The notes under the pieces are model-generated. The model worked only from the letters and a program-made list of their open reading frames with translations, had not been told where the DNA came from and did not search any database. The translations under genes were made by a program, and so were the position numbers. Shown piece by piece: positions 51,380-62,968 of a stretch of 64,000 bases of DNA. Numbering within the stretch: position 1 is the stretch's first letter; each line of letters opens with the position of its first letter. The stretch lies in NCBI GenBank assembly GCA_963969395.1, contig OZ017801.1, positions 2,296,501 to 2,360,500 on the forward strand, given 5' to 3'. The DNA comes from Pseudoscleropodium purum. Taxonomy: Eukaryota; Streptophyta; Bryopsida; Hypnales; Brachytheciaceae.

Positions 51380-51880
51380 TGATTATAGAATTATTCCTTT
51401 AAGGATCTAGTGTCCATTCAACAAACACTTGAAAATTCAAGTCAATTTTTAATGGATGTTTTCAAATTTTTGAAACAAGATGAGAACATTCACCCTTTTT
51501 GTGGGATTTTTAAGAAAATCAAATTGGATGTTTAAATAAAAAATTTATGTTGTCCAAAAAAATTCAAATAGTTTGGGTAGCTTTTGCTAAAACTGTCATT
51601 GACTTTTGAACTTTGGCATGTTTGTAACTAATAAAATGCAGCAATTTTTTTTTTCTTAAAACAAATTTTAGTTCTCAAATCACACTCTAACAAGAGTCAA
51701 ACTTTGTTAGCTATATTGGAGAGGTTTAAAAAAAACATTTTCTTCTAACTTCAAAGCCTTTTTATCTTGTAATCTATGAAGTCAAAGTTCTTGAAAATTT
51801 CCCTACATATTCCAAATATTTGTCTTAGCTTCTCAACATTTGGATTTCAAATAAAAATTTCTTCATTGTACAAGAATTTA
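51380..51880. repeat. Dispersed repeat family C, copy 1
   Basis: Diverged direct similarity to 56180-56665: shared ordered blocks include AATGGATGTT, AATTGGATGT, TTATGTTGTCC and GCTATATTGG. No coding potential. Boundaries approximate. Confidence 0.55.
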
Positions 51881-52391
51881 TCAGAAAAATTCTAATATAT
51901 TGTGAGTTCACTTAACCTCATAGCATTATACAATGATTTTAGATAAGCTAGAGTCTATATTTGCTTCTAAAATTGTGCATGAGTGTATACAACAAGATTT
52001 AAAACTTAATGCTAAAGAAACTCAAATTCATCAAGTGCAAAAAATTTATTCCAAGAGGATTCAAAGTTTGCTACCACTGGAAGAAATCTAGGGCCTTCAA
52101 AGGACCGCTCTAGATTGACAATCCAGGCTATTCAAAATAAGGTAGGTATCTTATCAAATTTGTCCAAAATGTTTAGTCGCATGCTCTACCTTTCGCAAAA
52201 GAATTTCAACTTGGTCTAACTTTCACCACATAGAAGATTAGCATTATATATTTATATAAGGTTTTTAATTGAAAATTAAAAACAAAATTATCGAATCAAC
52301 TACGTGGAATTAATCAAGACAATTAAGAAGCATTGGAAGCTAGATGCTTATTTAATTTTGTAAATTGAAGTCTAAAAGAAGAAGCCCTTCA

Positions 52392-52911
52392 TACAACTAG
52401 GGTGATAATAGGTAAAACCATCCATATGGAATATTTACATTAGGATTAATAGAAACTCAATCACTCATATTTAAGTTAAATGCAGAAATTTTGTTCAAAG
52501 TCAAATTTCAAACCTCATTTAAGCATAGTAGAATAACTTTTTCCAAAAAACTTTGAATAAAATTGATATGAGGAATCAAGCTAAATTTCATTTCCCAAAA
52601 TTCATATGAAATTTTGAGACTCTAACTAAAAGTTATGGCCAAATTTCAAGGAGGGATTAGAAGGGACATTTTTGGGAACATTTTCAAACCCCCTCTGTGA
52701 ATATTGTTCATAACTTTTATTGGAAATCTTAAAATTTCAAATGGGTTTTTGAAGATAAAATTTAAATTAATTCACTATATCAATTGAGTTTTAAATTTTT
52801 TGAAAAAAGTTATTCTACTATGCCTAAATGAGGTTTGAAATTTGACTTTAAGCACAATTCCTACATTTGGCAATGAGTGGTTTATCTTCAAATTATCCCA
52901 TAGGCTTTGAG
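52392..52911. repeat. Foldback element family B, copy 2 (about 520 bp)
   Basis: An imperfect long inverted repeat with the same landmarks as copy 1: CCTCATTTAAGCATAGTAGA in the left half and CTACTATGCCTAAATGAGG in the right half. The spacer lies around 52650-52700. Two copies ~21 kb apart indicate a repeat family. Confidence 0.75.
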
Positions 52912-53649
52912 TATTCATAATGAACTATTAATTTCTTTATAAAAACAAACTTCTCACCCACCATTTCCACCATATGTCCACAAAATAAATCTTTCACATT
53001 GCCATAAAAAGGTTCTTGATGGAAAAAATTGGACATTTTTGTTCCCTACAATTTTGTGAGAGTGGAAGGTACATCTGGATACAAAGTATCCAATAATCAT
53101 AGTTTAGTTGTATTAAAGCACCTTAACCTTGATTATTAAACACTTTCTACTCAAATTTTGAACCATTGATGGGCATTTGACATGACTGAAGGTGAACGAG
53201 AATAAAAAAAAACAATTTGATAAAGGAAAAAAAACACAGTCTGTGGGGTCTTCAGAGGGCTATGGAGCAACCCTCACGAGGCGTTGTTTTTTCTCTAATG
53301 CCCCATTTCACTAGAGTGAAAAAGTTTTTTTCTCATGCTTAAAACATACTCCATAATAATCTTTCAATTCACATGGTCAAATGTACTGAAATTTTTAAAA
53401 CATGTTTGTCATTGCAATCTACTACAGTTGGAAGTTCAAAATAAAGGTTCCTATTTTCAAATTTGGACAATGCACTAAAAAAATGGCAGTTTTTTTGAAA
53501 AGTTCTCTTGAAAAAAACACCCGCCTGAGTTCCTTCCTTTACGGGTTAAACCTTGTTCAAAAATCTTGGGCCGAACTCCTGATTTCCCCGGGTTTCCAGG
53601 TTTGCATCCGTCCTTGGGACCAAATTGAAGATGAATCCTAAATTTATCT

Positions 53650-55880
53650 CTAGCGCAATGCATTTGGTTTTCCTTCATAAAAATAGAAATAATAAAATGT
53701 TGAACTGAGTTCAATTCAAGCTAGCTAGCTAGAAACCAAAAGTGTCGAGCCATGTCCGAATTCATGTCCTGACAGGAGTACAGGACTAGGTGCAGCTCGA
53801 AATTCCTCACATACGGTCTGAATCTCAGTTCTCCTTGAATCCTGACAATTTGAAAGCCTTGCTTGGCTTTCAAGTACACTGCTTTTCTGCCCACTGCTTT
53901 TTGATCATGCATGCAAGTGGTCCATCATCAACGTGCACTAGTTGCTCGAAAGACAAGGTACAGATCATCATGTGCATGCTGTTGTTGGTTTTCGGTGTCT
54001 GATGAGCTGAGCAGATACAGTAATGTAAGCAACGACCTGACAATCCATTTTAAGTTTAGCATAGGTGAACAGAGCAGAGGTCGGAATTTGAAGAGGGTAC
54101 TCCCAGGTGCCTTCCCTTCCCTGTAGAAACAAACCATCGTGCTCGAGAGAAGAACATTCGCTGGAAAAGTCACGGATGATTCCACCTAGTGGCTGGCTAA
54201 CTCAGACACCGACATCCAGATATGCCCCGGCCCCTGCAGAAGATGATTAAAGTACCAGCAGCATTTCCTTTCCTTTTCCTTACCTGTCACGACCAGGACA
54301 ACCACGGAAAATACATAGCTGCGAATAATAACGACTTTTTTGTTTTTTTTGACACAAAGGGAAAATGAATCCATGGCAGAGTTACGACAAACCCCGCCCT
54401 GCAGAAGACGACTGGCCTGGCTGTTCGGAGTGGAGGGAAACACCTCTTGTGTGCTTTAATGAACAGGAGACCGCCCACCTTATTTTGGAACCCACAGTAG
54501 GTCGACAGTAGACGCCACGCTAGGTAGACAGAAGAGGGTAGGGTACTTGCACATCTTCGACAAGAAAAGAGTTGCAACAGTAGCAATAAGCCAGAAATGA
54601 AAGACAGAAAACAGAAATGTGAGCAAGCGCAGTCTAAGGACAAAAAGAATCATTGAAACGAGTGGGAGTACACATCATGATGTCCGACGGCAATGATGCA
54701 TTTTCTCTGGTTTGTCAGAGGGATTCAATGAGGTGTTTAGCTAGAAGAACACACTTGCCTGCTTTAAGAAGAGACTGAGCAAGTGAATGTCCGTTGAATG
54801 AGGTATATCCCATCCCCAAACAACCCTCCACTTGATCGAACAATCAAACGTGATGGAATCGATCGGAAGATGCATCGAACCTTGTGCACGGAGTAACTGT
54901 ACAGCAATCAGTACGATCGAGAATGAACGGAGCGATGCATTTTGACCAATACTGGAGATGGAAGCTTTGACCCCCCCTCGCCGAGAATGTTTATAAGAGT
55001 GGCCTGACACAGCCAAACGAGTCGATCATGCAGGGGATGCTGTATGTCGTGCGACAAAGAATTCCACAGAAGAATCACTATTACTCCTGTAGGTAGACCA
55101 GAAACATCACTGGTCATAGAATACGCCCATTTAGTAAAATACTACGACAGAAATGTCCAAATTTCCGACGGAATATTCTACTCTGAAGTACGAGATTTGG
55201 GATTCTCTAAACCCTAATTAAATTTCACCTCAGTACTCTCTTTCTTAAAATTTCAGTGATAAGAATGAGAAAATTGGCAACGGGAAAGTACCTCGAGCGA
55301 CGAGAGTGGCAGGAAAAGAGGGGAAGCACTGGCGCTGTGATGAGCCGCAGGTCCCACACACAAGCACACGACAACAGCAGGGGATGTGGTGATGACTAAT
55401 CATGTGCCTACTGCGCCATGTGTCTCTGGACACCTAGGGTGGAAGAATGAAGTGCGGCGAATCTAGAACAACCGTTTGCAGCCATCTGTTCTCGTTAATT
55501 CCTGGATCTCTCGCTGTCGTTCTCGCCCTTATTCGACAATGGGATGGCGTGTTCATGCGGCTGACTGATGACTGTCCCTAGAGATCCATAAATAAAAACG
55601 AAAAAAGGAATCCGAAGCATATTCTGTGCTCTAACTTTACAATGGGACGCGAATCTAACGATCGGTTTGTCCGAAGAGTGCTTAATTCGTCGCAAACTCA
55701 GGAATTATTTAGTCCCAAGGCCTGCCTGTCTGGTTCAAACAATTCGCATAATTGTTGAAGGATTGAAGCGACTGTTTCCGCCATAGCCTGTAACCCTAAA
55801 ACTCGAGCGAATATTGCGAGAATAGCTTCGTACTAATCAGCTTCGTAATTCGTCGACAACGTGACAACGTAGCAATTTAA
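53650..55880. other. Higher-complexity intergenic DNA, possible unresolved locus
   Basis: Composition is close to that of the genic parts of the window. An AAACCCTAA motif lies near 55209 and a second CCCTAAA near 55793, as in plant promoters. Short frames on the minus strand (about 54741-55117, 55245-55433) do not form a convincing gene. It could be a noncoding transcript, promoter remnant or unrecognised small gene. Confidence 0.4.
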
Positions 55881-55884
55881 GGTA

Positions 55885-56125
55885 AGTACACCTAAACCCA
55901 AACCCAACAGAATAAGCAATTGAGCATGGTTCCCATTATTATATTGAAAGAGTTTTTGTGGGGTCTTGGTATTGGTCAAAAGGGATTCTAGATTCTCATT
56001 GAATGCTTTTTTTAAGACACTTTATGAATAAACAACGAATCTTCAAAGTGCTAAAGATAGGTGGATCTAAAAATTGACTCAACGTGAGTAGTGAGAGTGC
56101 ATTTCAAGCAAGAATCTCTAGAAGT
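55885..56125. repeat. Dispersed repeat family D, copy 1
   Basis: Direct similarity to 61865-62115: both hold CCCATTATTATATTGAAA (with a small indel), TTTTTGTG, GGATTCTAGA and TCAAAGTG in the same order. Noncoding. Confidence 0.7.
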
Positions 56126-56179
56126 CTGTTATAGAAAGGTGCCAAATTTCATGTGTAGGTACCTTAACCCTTGAAGAAT

Positions 56180-56665
56180 TGAAAGGACTAAATGACCGTT
56201 GAATGTATGCAAGTGATCTCAAGTAATTGTGTAAGAAGTTATTTTTGAATGGATGTTCTTTAAATTTTAACACAAAGTATGAACATGTACCTTTCTGGTG
56301 GGAATATTATTTTTTTTCTAATTGGATGTATAGATAAAAAATTATGTTGTCCTCAATTTTTGGAGCAACCCATACAACTTCAAGTAGCATGTGCAAAACT
56401 CCTCCTAAAATTTAGAAATTTAGCAAGTATGTAACTTACATGATGCAAGATGCAAATGTAACACAAAACAAAAAATGTATATTGTAAAAATCTCACTTAA
56501 AAGGAATTAAATTCTACTAGCTATATTGGGCAAGATTATAAAAAATTAAAAAATTAAATTCTTTTTAACTTTTAGCATTATAATCTTTCAATTTGTGTGG
56601 TCAAAGTTTTTGAAATTTTTTCTACACATTTCCATAGTAGTGTAATACAAATTTGTACACTTGAA
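56180..56665. repeat. Dispersed repeat family C, copy 2
   Basis: See the copy at 51380-51880. It follows directly a TTAACCCTTGAAG motif at 56164, so it may be part of another TTAACCC-ended element whose right end I could not place. Confidence 0.55.
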
Positions 56666-59170
56666 TTTTAATGGAAAAAAAATTATTTTTTCTCACTACC
56701 CTTAAAAGTGGCAGTTTTTCATAATTGGTATTCAAAATGCCCGTTGTTTCATAGAAATTAAGTCTAAATTCTAGACCTTTAACACTTGTATCCTCTTTTT
56801 TCAAATTGCAGACATTTGCTTATATTTGGATAGAAATATCTTAGTGTATTAATAGGTTCTACAAATCTGATTTTTTATTTGTGTATCTGGTAGTAGAGCA
56901 ACTTGCCCTTGGAAATGCATGCAAATAAGGAAAAATAGATAGAATCTTCTATATTCATCCACAATATTATTAATTAATTTAGTAACTTTCACCCAAATAT
57001 TTGCAATTCTAGCACTTTTTTAGAAGGTTTTGATAGCTATATCCATTTTTTCAAACATTTTTCCTTATTTTAAAAAAGAAAGTGCCCCAATTAAGTAAGA
57101 TTCTAGCAAAATTTTCCCTCTAAAAATAATTAATTGGATCAGACTACACCCTTCAACAAAATTAAAATTTTTTAATAGTTAGGGAATTGTTTTTTCTTAT
57201 AAATATTCCTTGATGGTTCTATTTTTTTTATTTTACCTCCAAAAATTTAAAAACAAAAAGTTTGGCTTTAGTTTGTACAATAATTTTTAATTTGAATATA
57301 CTTGAAGTCTCAAGGATATGATTAGGAAAATGATTTATCTCCATTTCATCAAATTGGTCATAATTCAAGGTCAAATTGTAAAGATTTAATCATTACTTTG
57401 GATGAATGAGAAGTCATTTCAACAAAACATTGCCCTAGAGAACTTTGTTCATTATCATAAATATAGGCTTTGGAGTACTTATAGATTAATCTCTCCCTAA
57501 TTATATGGGACTCTAATGAAATGTGTTTTCTTTTCTTACATACAAATCCTCTCTTTGAATTCTATTCCATTTCAAAAACAATAATTATAAACATCTTTAA
57601 GCCATTCAAACTTTCAAAACACAATATAAAATCAACCTAAAGACTTGGTGAGACCTTTAATCTTTATAGCAACAAATCATATTTTTACTTGGTTGAACTT
57701 CATTATTTTCTTACATTAAAGATTCCAAATGCATCTCTTTTTATTTTCTATTTTAAATAATTAAAAGAAAAAAAATTGTTTGATTCTTGAAAATATATTT
57801 TTTATATTATTCATAAACTTATTTTCTTAAATGATTGAAATAGCATGAGTCTTTTTTAGCAAAAAAGGAGGTAAATACCATGGTAAATTAATCTTACTCT
57901 AGAGTTCACATCTAGAAGAATTCCATTCAAAAACTTCAATGCAAAACGTATAAAGTTTTCTATTTTTTTTCCTTCAAAGCTTGGCATTAGATGAAATTTG
58001 AGACCTTCAACAAGCTACTTTGAGCCTGTCCCCTTTGTTGTTCCCCAGCTATTCCCTTGCAGGGAACGAGATAATTGGCTGTTTCCAAAAAAAAGTTTTA
58101 AAAAAAAAAATTCTTAAAATGCAAAAAAAAAGTTGAATTTTTAATTTAATTTTAGTTTTTTTTTCAATGACATGGCACTCTCTTGGCCACGTCAAACTAC
58201 ATTGTTGGCTATGTTCACTAGGTTCTTGGGGCCCAATTACCTATAGTCTTTTAGAGGCCTCAAATTTCATCTAATGCTACAAAAATTTCAGTTAAAAAAT
58301 TTTTAGAATAAAGAATGAAGTAGAATAAAATGTCAAAAATCAAATCTATATTATTTTAGTCATAGTTTTCAACATTTCAAATAAAAGACTACCTTAATTT
58401 TAGTGTTAAAATTTGATGATGCATTTCATTTTCTTAAATAAAATCAAGTAGTCAATAAATAGTCTTTTTTTTTAGCTTCTTCCTTGAAAATTTCCTAATA
58501 ATTAAAGCATCTTGAAAGTGCATTTATATTATTTAGTCTTGTATAACAATTGCTATCTTCTTGTTTTCTTTAAAGTTCTCCTCCAAATTACAAAAAACAA
58601 AAACAAATATCAAGTTTATTCTAGCATGAACTACCAAACCATAAAGTGGGAACTCCAAAATTCTCTCTATTTTGCAAATATATGGGGAATAACAATCATA
58701 AATATAATTGATGTATCTCTAGCCTTGAGTCCCATTTGTAAACCTCCCTACTATACCCTATTCACTCGCCTTGTACTTATACTTTAAACCAAAAACATAT
58801 TATCTTAAAAGATATTTTCTTAGAAACTATTATTATTATCTTATCTTGAGCATGCACTACTATGGACCACATTACATCTTATTCAATGAGCATATAGAAT
58901 TGGCCCTCTCAATTTTTTTGACAATTGTATGAATGGATCTAGATGGGAAGCTATAGGAAATATGATGGGAGCAAGCTTACATGTGGTTGTACACTTAGGT
59001 TGTACTTCTATTTACACTCCACATCAAAAAACAATTTTCAAGTTTTTCAAGTTAGAATTACTTTTGCCAAGCTTTGTCATATGCACAATCTAGGCATAAG
59101 TATCTTTATACATGAAAACATGGTAGATGACACGAATTATCATCTCAGGGAATTCTAGATGTTCTCCCAA
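56666..59170. other. AT-rich gene-poor DNA
   Basis: No gene recognised. Open frames at 58512-58787 and 58943-59158 are short and of low-complexity composition. Confidence 0.55.
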
Positions 59171-59179
59171 ACTTCAATA

Positions 59180-60476
59180 TCCGGATGATCGTTTTCTCCT
59201 CTTCCGACTATTCTCTTCCACTTTTTTACTAGAACCAATTACTATCTAGATTCTAATTTAGATCCAGTATCACCCGGTTTCCAATTACGTCTTTCAATAC
59301 ATTGGATTTTAATTCCTTTGTTTTACCATCAGAAGGTCCACTATTGATCTTTCAAGGGGTAGGGACTTCACTACTCTAGCCTACTTACTACACATGCAAA
59401 AACAAACAAACAAACAAGTATTCAAGGTGTTGTAGCACAAAAAGTAGATTTGGATCCTCACAACATTCTAGAAGGCCGATCCAGAATGCATGTCACTCAG
59501 GACTGCGTTCACTCCTTACTACAATGATAGATCTTAGGTATCCGGAATTGACAAGGGAGTAATTTTTCTAGATGTAAGACGGATCCCAAGGTTGGTAGAC
59601 CTTCCGGTGAGTGGGAGTTTCTGTTGACGGTTGCTAATCTCCGCACATAATCATTTCCAATTTTGGATCTTCACTCACACCACTCTTCATTAAAAACCGG
59701 ATTACTGTTTTGGTAGTTCAAAGGAACCACGCGCAGCTCCTTCATCACAAGTCTAACACTATTACAATAGTACTCCCTCAATCCGATCCAATTATCTAAA
59801 AATCCGGATTCCTCTTCATCCGTTCTTTTCACATCTCAACACTCCAAGCAACAAACCAATACAACCCGGATACAAAGTTGGAGCCAGAATGTCTACCAAG
59901 TGGCTCAAATTAAAGAAAGGAATGAAATACACAAAATAATCGTTAGGATGGAATGAGAGGGCAACAAACTTACCCACCTTTAAAAACCAAAAACCAAAAC
60001 CAAAGTCAATGCCTAAAAAACCAAAAAGGCACCCCAGAAATTAGGGCAATCAACTAGTGAACAACCCAGGATATCCGGAACGTTCACAGCCAAACTGCCC
60101 CTAAATATCTGGAATCCCTAAAAATCCGGAATCTGGGCCCAGACTCGAAAAACTCGTTCTGGAACCTAAAAAAAATCCTAACTAAGTGGAGATAGCCTAC
60201 GAGCTACCTCCCTCGATGCGTCTTCTTCAAACTACTCCTACTTTGATTCCCTCGTGTCTTCATAGAAGCCTTCACTGGAGTCGTTCGGGTTGCTACTGAG
60301 GTCTAAATCTTTTGTCCTGGATCATGTCCAAATTTTGGAATTTGAAAATTTCCGGATCCAATCAGGATTCGAAACATTTCCGGATTCTGGATTCTACACA
60401 TTTCCGGATATATTCCAGATCTAGTTTCGATATTGCCAAAAGTCTTTGAAAGTACTTGTTGGACAACTATCCGGTT
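59180..60476. repeat. Cluster of TCCGGA[A/T] motifs over 1.3 kb
   Basis: TCCGGAT or TCCGGAA occurs at 59180, 59541, 59803, 60074, 60125, 60351, 60379 and 60403. Variants lie at 59602 (TTCCGGTG), 59697 (AACCGGATT), 59864 (CCCGGATA) and 60469 (ATCCGGTT). The copies are in dispersed order, embedded in otherwise unrelated DNA of moderate GC. This resembles the subterminal repeats of some DNA transposons, but ends were not found. Confidence 0.55.
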
Positions 60477-60789
60477 TCTGGTTTCCACTTAGGACGAAAA
60501 GTATGAATGTCCCCCTTAACCACTTTATCTCAAATAAGAGACCCTATGATTTGCTAATCCATACTTCTAATAATTTCTTTGTTTCTGACTGATAGAATCA
60601 AAAAATATACTGAAATTTGTTTCTCTAGGTTCCGACAAGCTTCATTACAGTGTTTATACTTCCAGTATATGAATATTGAAAAACTACCAATTTTTAGACT
60701 AAGTAAGCTTTGTCTTTGGTTATCTTTGTGACTAAAAGCAAATCCCAAAGTCTAAGGCCATGGCAATGTTAAAATTAAATTTTCTAGAA

Positions 60790-61300
60790 GTTGGAAGGTT
60801 GTTTCCCTTCACTTTTCAAGCCATGACCTCTCCCTAACCCCTAACTCCTCTCAACAGTTTTGATTCTCTCTCTTCTTGCAAACAACCATTACACACCTCC
60901 ACATGAAAATTTTGGAAAAAAACCTCTTGACTTTTCTACAAAGTTTGGCCGGTTTTCATACATGGAAGTTGGCTCTTGGATGAGTGAGAAGTGACGGACC
61001 TTGATGTAACCCTAGTACCTTACCCCCTTCATGTTGTTTGCTTGTCCCTACCCCCATTCCCCTCTAACTTCCCCCCAATAGTTCTGATTCTCTCTCCTCT
61101 TGCAAACAAACATGGCACACTTCCACATGGAAATTCTGGGAAAAAAAAATCTTTTGTCTTTTCTACAAAGTTTGGTCGGTTTTCGCACACAGAAGTCGGC
61201 TCTTAGTCAGGCGAGAAGCGATGATCCTTGCCGTAACCCTATACCTTACCCTCCTTCATGCTGTCTGCCTGTGCCTACCTTACCTTTACCTTACCCCCTC
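60790..61300. repeat. Tandem repeat, unit about 224-228 bp, two-plus copies
   Basis: GATTCTCTCTC followed by CTTGCAAACAA occurs at about 60862 and 61086. The block CTACAAAGTTTGG then CGGTTTTC repeats at the same spacing. A third partial start (CCTTACCCTCCTTCATG near 61247) matches 61019. The units are diverged, with pyrimidine-rich parts. Confidence 0.8.
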
Positions 61301-61321
61301 CCCCTCCCCCTGCCCGTACAG

Positions 61322-61651
61322 TTACTGTATGGAAGTGAGTTCCGAATTTTCGAGAAGCTGCCAGCAAACAGACCATGAACAGCATCCTGGTTGGATATTT
61401 TCACAACTTGGGTGGGGACTGGGGAGTTGTTGTTGTTGCAGTGGGACTTTGGGAGTTGGGACTACGTTACTGTAGCGCTGCTGCTGCAGCAGGAGCAGCA
61501 GGAGGTGATGACAAATTGGCAGAGCCAAGTACAGGCACAGTGATGAGCACACCAAAGCAACAGTGGCCCAGAGCCACAGAGGCTTGTTGGGAGCACGATG
61601 GCGATGCATCCAGGTCTTTGTCGCAGAAATGGAAAGCTTCTGGCGCGCCAT
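61322..61651 (-). CDS. Candidate first exon of a type II membrane protein, unidentified
   Basis: A minus-strand frame with a possible start at 61651 reads MARQKLSISATKTWMHRHRA, then a strongly hydrophobic segment (about residues 24-45, PLWLWATVALVCSSLCLYLA), then a Leu/Gln-rich stem. A basic N-terminus plus one hydrophobic anchor is typical of Golgi type II enzymes, but no catalytic domain or downstream exon was found, and the 3' side runs into tandem repeats. The frame is open further upstream to 61906. GC content is high, so an open frame by chance is quite possible. I do not recognise the family. Confidence 0.22.
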   Translation of the reverse strand: MARQKLSISATKTWMHRHRAPNKPLWLWATVALVCSSLCLYLALPICHHLLLLLLQQQRYSNVVPTPKVPLQQQQLPSPHPSCENIQPGCCSWSVCWQLLENSELTSIQ

Positions 61652-61864
61652 GGCCCGGACTCCCGCGGACAAGCCAGAAGCGTCATGTCCAGCGTCAACG
61701 CCTTTCCAAAACCAGACGCTAATCTGAAAACCATAATCGGGACTGTCGGTGGCAGCTAGGCAGGGCCGGAGGGCAGGACTCGCTGCAGGAGCACCGTTCA
61801 GTTCTTTCTTCCTTTCTTCCTTCCTTCGCCAATTCAATTCTCTTACACCCATAAGGTTAACAAC

Positions 61865-62115
61865 ACCTAAAACTAATGCGTCTGCATAAGCAAAGCAATT
61901 CAGCATATCACTTTCCCATTATTATTATATTGAAAAAAGTTTTTGTGCAGGCTTGTTGGTAGTCAAAAGAGGATTCTAGAGTCTCTTAGAATGCATTGTT
62001 TGAACATCATACGAATAAACCATGGATTTTCAAAGTGTTGAAAATAGATGTTTTTGCTAAAATTGACCTTAAACTCTCATGAATAGTAGGAGTACATTTT
62101 AATACATGTAGTACC
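61865..62115. repeat. Dispersed repeat family D, copy 2
   Basis: Same ordered blocks as 55885-56125. In both places the repeat lies at the boundary between GC-richer DNA on the left and AT-rich DNA on the right. Confidence 0.7.
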
Positions 62116-62774
62116 TCCCCAATGCAATACTCTTTAAAATAGTAAAGCTCTATTAGAAAATATTGATTGCAAGTCTTGGTTTGAGTCACATACATACATC
62201 ATAAGGGGCACAAGTGCCCCTCCCTAATGCTATAACCTTTCTAATGTATTATGTTAAACTGGTCCCAACTCTATTACTTTAGAGAGGTAAGTTCTACATG
62301 CAACAAGAATCTATAGGGGTTGGTTTAGAATGGGATCAAAATTAGGAGTGATTACCTTATCCCATTCTCATTCATCCAATCCAATTGGTCTTTGTTTTAG
62401 GTTGAACTTCTATGTACAAAGAATCTATCAATTTTCTGGGTAGAAAAAAAAAATTCTAAATTATATATGAAAGCATGCAATATTTGCAAGAAGGGAATTG
62501 AAATTCTAGAGAGGACTTGTAAAAAGAGGAGGATTCACCTTCTTGACTTCAAAAAAAAGCTAGTTTTAGCATTGAACTTGAACTTTTTGGTTGCTTTAAG
62601 TTTGACAACAAGGCAAAGTTAGTCCTCAGTTGTAGTTTCTCTTTACTTATGCAAAAATTAAATAAACATCAAGAAACTCAGCCCAAGTAATTCTATTTCT
62701 GAAAGAATTTAAAAAAATTGTTTTCCAACTCACACACAACATTGAAGCCCACCCCCATTACCATCACTTTCAAT
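62116..62774. other. AT-rich intergenic DNA
   Basis: Nothing recognised. Confidence 0.55.
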
Positions 62775-62968
62775 TGAGTTCTTCCATTCCTTCCATTCCT
62801 GATTCTTCCATTTCATTGATTATCACTACAGGAGGATACTTCCATTCTTCCATTGGCCCCTTCCGACATTACGATTTCACGTCACCAATTCCTTCCATTC
62901 TGCCCTTCCATTGATCAGTTCTGCTTCGCAATTAAAGAGATCACGTGAAATTCTTCCCCTTCCATTAC
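62775..62968. repeat. TTCCAT-rich simple-sequence region
   Basis: TTCCAT or CTTCCATT occurs about ten times in under 200 bp, with irregular spacing. Low-complexity, noncoding. Confidence 0.75.

Noticed and set aside
53402..53641. 79-codon frame in repeat-like DNA
   Set aside because: Part of it resembles the repeats near 56580-56720 and no protein family is recognisable.
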